Assembly: GCA_026415595.1 (NCBI GenBank)
Contig: JAOAGU010000010.1
Location: 1 to 24,569 of the forward strand
Direction of reading: 5' to 3'
Length of the DNA stretch: 24,569 nt
Origin: Thermodesulfovibrio sp.
Lineage (GTDB): Bacteria > Nitrospirota > Thermodesulfovibrionia > Thermodesulfovibrionales > Thermodesulfovibrionaceae
Part shown: piece after piece, positions 22,531 to 24,569 of the stretch
How positions within the stretch are numbered: the first letter of the stretch is position 1
How the letters are laid out: each line of letters starts with the position of its first letter
Translations under genes and position numbers: made by a program
Notes under the pieces: generated by a model
Databases searched by the model: none
The model's input: the letters and a program-made list of their open reading frames with translations, nothing else
What the model was told of the DNA's origin: nothing

Positions 22531-23559
22531 TTATTCCTTTTTTTCTTTTTTAGTTAAACCGGCTACTGCCATTGCACCAAGTCCAATCTTGGATGCCTTT
22601 GCAAAAAAGCTTTCTTTATTGTCAACTCCTGCATAAAATGGAGAGTTAGCATCCCAGAATTTTGGTTCTGAACAGGCAACACAAGGATGTCCTGCCATAA
22701 CAGGCCAGCTTACACCATCATTCCATCTTATAGTAGGACAGTTGTGATAGGTAAAGGGACCCTTACAGCCAAGCTCGTAGAGGCATTTACCCAATCTATG
22801 GTTTTTGTCTCCCCAAGACTTGGCAAATTCGCCTGTATCAAAATAACCTCTTCTTTCACAGTTGTCATGAATGAGTATTCCATATGCAAATAGTGGTCTT
22901 CCAATTTTATCTGTTTTTGGGAGTTTTCCGAAAGTAAGGAAGTAAACTACTGTTGCTGTGAAGTTTTCCACGTTAAATGGACATCCTGGCAGATTAATTA
23001 CAGGTTTGTCTTTAATTATATCTGCTACACCTACTGCTCCTGTTGGGTTTGGTTTTGCTGCTGGTATTCCACCATAGGTAGCACAAGTACCAACCGCAAT
23101 AATTGCAGCAGCATCCTTTGCAACTTCTTTCATAATATCAACTGAGGTTCTTCCACCAATACAACAATACAGTCCACCATCTTTTGTAGAAATTGAACCC
23201 TCAACAACAGCAAGGTATTTGCCCTTATACTTTTTAATAGCATCATGTAGAGATTTTTCAGCTTGATGTCCTGCAGCTGCCATTATAGTTTCATGATATT
23301 CAAGAGATACTACATCAAGAACAATCTGACCAATTGTAGGTTTTGTTGCCCTTAGCACACTTTCACTACATCCTGTGCAATCTTGAAAGTGTAGCCAGAC
23401 GACAACAGGTTTTTCCTTTTTCTCCATTGCTTCTGCTATTTTTGGTACATATGAGGATGAAAGTCCTAAAACTGCTGCTGTAGTTGCACAGAATTTAAGG
23501 AAGTCTCTTCTTGAAACCCCGCGACGAACCAATCCTTCATAGATTGTTCCCTTATCCAT
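22531..23559 (-). CDS. hynB: Periplasmic-type [NiFe] hydrogenase small subunit, Tat-exported
   Basis: 342 residues. A twin-arginine signal SRRDFLKF (R17, R18) and hydrophobic stretch end near AEA (residue 44). Three Fe-S clusters are fully liganded: proximal C61, C64 (CTGC), C159 (GTCATYGG), C193 (PGCPFN); distal H231, C234, C259, C265; medial C274, C293, C296. CTGC rather than CTCC means at least one extra cysteine of the oxygen-tolerant type is missing, so it is probably a standard oxygen-sensitive enzyme. The C-terminus has only a short Ala/Gly-rich stretch (FFAKASKIGLGAMAVAGL) before KKEKKE, a poor membrane anchor, and no cytochrome b gene is adjacent; soluble periplasmic cytochrome c would be a natural partner. 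ATG 23559 has AGGGGG. First gene of the operon. Confidence 0.98.
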   Translation of the reverse strand: MDKGTIYEGLVRRGVSRRDFLKFCATTAAVLGLSSSYVPKIAEAMEKKEKPVVVWLHFQDCTGCSESVLRATKPTIGQIVLDVVSLEYHETIMAAAGHQAEKSLHDAIKKYKGKYLAVVEGSISTKDGGLYCCIGGRTSVDIMKEVAKDAAAIIAVGTCATYGGIPAAKPNPTGAVGVADIIKDKPVINLPGCPFNVENFTATVVYFLTFGKLPKTDKIGRPLFAYGILIHDNCERRGYFDTGEFAKSWGDKNHRLGKCLYELGCKGPFTYHNCPTIRWNDGVSWPVMAGHPCVACSEPKFWDANSPFYAGVDNKESFFAKASKIGLGAMAVAGLTKKEKKE

Positions 23560-23593
23560 ACACGCCCCCTGAAAAGATTTTTTTCGTATAAAG

Positions 23594-23622
23594 AGTTTAT
23601 AATTTTTTTTCTAATTTGTCAA
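23594..23622 (-). promoter_or_regulatory. Promoter of the hydrogenase operon
   Basis: Minus-strand -35 TTGACA (23617-23622, perfect), 17-base spacer, -10 TAAACT (23594-23599, two mismatches). Expected start near 23587, leaving a leader of about 28 bases with the AGGGGG site. Its -35 overlaps the -35 of the divergent flavoprotein promoter by five bases. Inferred by eye. Confidence 0.6.
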
Positions 23623-23645
23623 GAGGTGGTTTGAAAAAGTATAAT
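23616..23645 (+). promoter_or_regulatory. Promoter of the FqrB-like flavoprotein gene
   Basis: Plus-strand -35 TTGTCA (23616-23621), 18-base spacer, -10 TATAAT (23640-23645, perfect). Only 9 bases separate the -10 from the ATG at 23655, so the transcript should have a leader of 0 to 4 bases. There is no Shine-Dalgarno sequence. The -35 is shared with the hydrogenase promoter on the other strand. Confidence 0.7.
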
Positions 23646-23654
23646 AAATAACTT

Positions 23655-24569
23655 ATGGAGCATTTAACAGTTGGCATAATCGGTGCAGGACCAGCTGGGA
23701 TTGCGGCTGGTGTTGAGTGTAAAGCCAATGGAATATCTAATGTGCTTTTATTTGAAAAGGGAGCAAAATTTTGCTCTACTATAAGAAGACTGTATCCAGC
23801 AGGTAAAAGAGTTGATAAGGATTACAAGGGAATTACACTCACTACTGAGGGCATTTGTTCCTTTGAAACAGAGACTAAAGAAGAGTTTCTTCAGAGAATG
23901 AAAAAATACATAAAAGACTATGACCTTCAGATTGAATATAATATTGAAATTAATGGACTTGAAAGCATCGGGGAAATCTATATACTTAAGGCAGGCACAT
24001 TTCATGTTGCTGAAGCTAATACGGTTATAATAGCTACAGGTGTATTTGATAGACCTAAAAAACCATCTTATCCAATACCTGAAGAGATTAAGCACATGGT
24101 ATTCTTTGAACTTCCCAAGGAGCTTCCTAAGGGAGAAAAAATACTGATTGTTGGTGGAGGAAACACAGCTGCAGAGCTTGCCTGTTTACTTGCTGGGAAG
24201 TGTGATGTTTATCTTTCCTATAGAAGACCACAGTTTTTCAGGATAAATGAAGAAAACCTTAGAGAACTGGAAAGAAGAAAAGATGATATAAACTTTTTTC
24301 TTGGCACAGAAATTAAAGCTTTAGAGGCAGAGAACAATGCAATAAAAGTTATATTTCATGATGGAAATACTGAAACTTTTTCAAAGATTTTTTACTGTCT
24401 TGGTGGAAGCACACCAAAAAACTTTTTGCAGAAAATGGGTATTAATTTTGAAAACAACTTGCCTCAAATTGACGAGTTTGGCGAAAGCAATCTTGAAAGA
24501 GTCTTCCTCGTAGGTGATATAGCAGTAAAGAGAGGCTCTATAATGTATGCTTTCAACTCAGCTCACAGA
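23655..24569 (+). CDS. FqrB/thioredoxin-reductase-like NAD(P)H flavoprotein (C-terminus beyond window)
   Basis: 305 codons are open from ATG 23655 to the window end, with no stop. FAD-binding Rossmann motif GAGPAG (10-15), NAD(P)-binding motif GGGN (167-170) followed by TAAE, ATG (127-129) and a second FAD contact VGD (286-288). SYRRPQFFR (188-196) has the arginines typical of NADPH preference. The redox-active CxxC of thioredoxin reductase is absent. The GKRVDKDYKG and FYCLGGSTP blocks closely recall Helicobacter pylori HP1164 and Campylobacter Cj0559 (FqrB, flavodoxin:quinone reductase), so electron transfer between NADPH and a flavodoxin or ferredoxin is a reasonable guess; a YpdA-like role is an alternative. 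Divergent from the hydrogenase operon with a shared promoter region, perhaps linking H2 use to NADPH supply (inference). Confidence 0.92.
   Translation, partial: MEHLTVGIIGAGPAGIAAGVECKANGISNVLLFEKGAKFCSTIRRLYPAGKRVDKDYKGITLTTEGICSFETETKEEFLQRMKKYIKDYDLQIEYNIEINGLESIGEIYILKAGTFHVAEANTVIIATGVFDRPKKPSYPIPEEIKHMVFFELPKELPKGEKILIVGGGNTAAELACLLAGKCDVYLSYRRPQFFRINEENLRELERRKDDINFFLGTEIKALEAENNAIKVIFHDGNTETFSKIFYCLGGSTPKNFLQKMGINFENNLPQIDEFGESNLERVFLVGDIAVKRGSIMYAFNSAHR

Noticed and set aside
23748..24095. 115-codon minus-strand open frame opposite the flavoprotein
   Set aside because: It is antisense to a gene with clear FAD and NAD(P) motifs, has a low-complexity Phe/Ser/Cys-rich translation and no ribosome site.

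Overview
The window is AT-rich bacterial DNA from what is most likely a thermophilic, anaerobic, hydrogen-using member of the Nitrospirota, close to Thermodesulfovibrio. That placement is an inference from gene content (a periplasmic-type [NiFe] hydrogenase, a FqrB-like flavoprotein, a TusA-family protein, and short overlapping housekeeping genes) and base composition. No marker gene here proves it. Genes are tightly packed. I see no RNA genes, insertion sequences, phage genes or CRISPR arrays.

Layout. At the left edge is the N-terminus of a membrane protein (minus strand). It is divergent from a secreted protein of unknown function at 500-1126 (plus). The 294-base gap between them holds a perfect 16-bp inverted repeat built from four TTGCAAA boxes. 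A strong hairpin terminator at 1134-1162 separates this pair from a run of 23 genes, all on the minus strand, from 23559 down to 1177. In transcription order that run has three parts. (1) A hydrogenase block: hynB, hynA, an internal terminator hairpin, then interlocked genes for the maturation protease, HypC, a TusA-like protein and a soluble hybrid histidine kinase. (2) A nucleotide and signalling stretch: dcd, pyrF, a GGDEF protein, a 58-residue zinc-ribbon protein, a glycine-zipper lipoprotein, pyrE and a YkgJ-like cysteine-cluster protein. (3) A housekeeping stretch: yebC, a DUF502 membrane protein, glmU, glmS, a PcrA/UvrD helicase, gatC, panD, an unknown gene, dnaE and accA. At the right edge a FqrB/thioredoxin-reductase-like flavoprotein is divergent from the hydrogenase and runs off the window.

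How they work together. HynBA oxidises or evolves H2 in the periplasm. It is exported through the Tat signal on HynB after the protease and HypC finish the nickel site of HynA. The kinase and TusA-like gene are tied to this block by overlapping reading frames, so they probably share its transcript. GlmU and GlmS make the UDP-GlcNAc precursor and are joined by 1-base stop/start overlaps. PyrE, PyrF and Dcd serve pyrimidine supply, PanD supplies beta-alanine for CoA, AccA fatty acid synthesis, and DnaE and PcrA replication and repair.

Most unusual points: the divergent hydrogenase and flavoprotein promoters appear to share one -35 hexamer; several genes without a Shine-Dalgarno sequence have a -10 box only 6 to 9 bases before the ATG, which predicts leaderless mRNAs; the hydrogenase operon carries an attenuator-like hairpin, a TusA homologue and a cytosolic Cys/HAMP/PAS kinase; and a 58-residue zinc-ribbon gene is easily missed.
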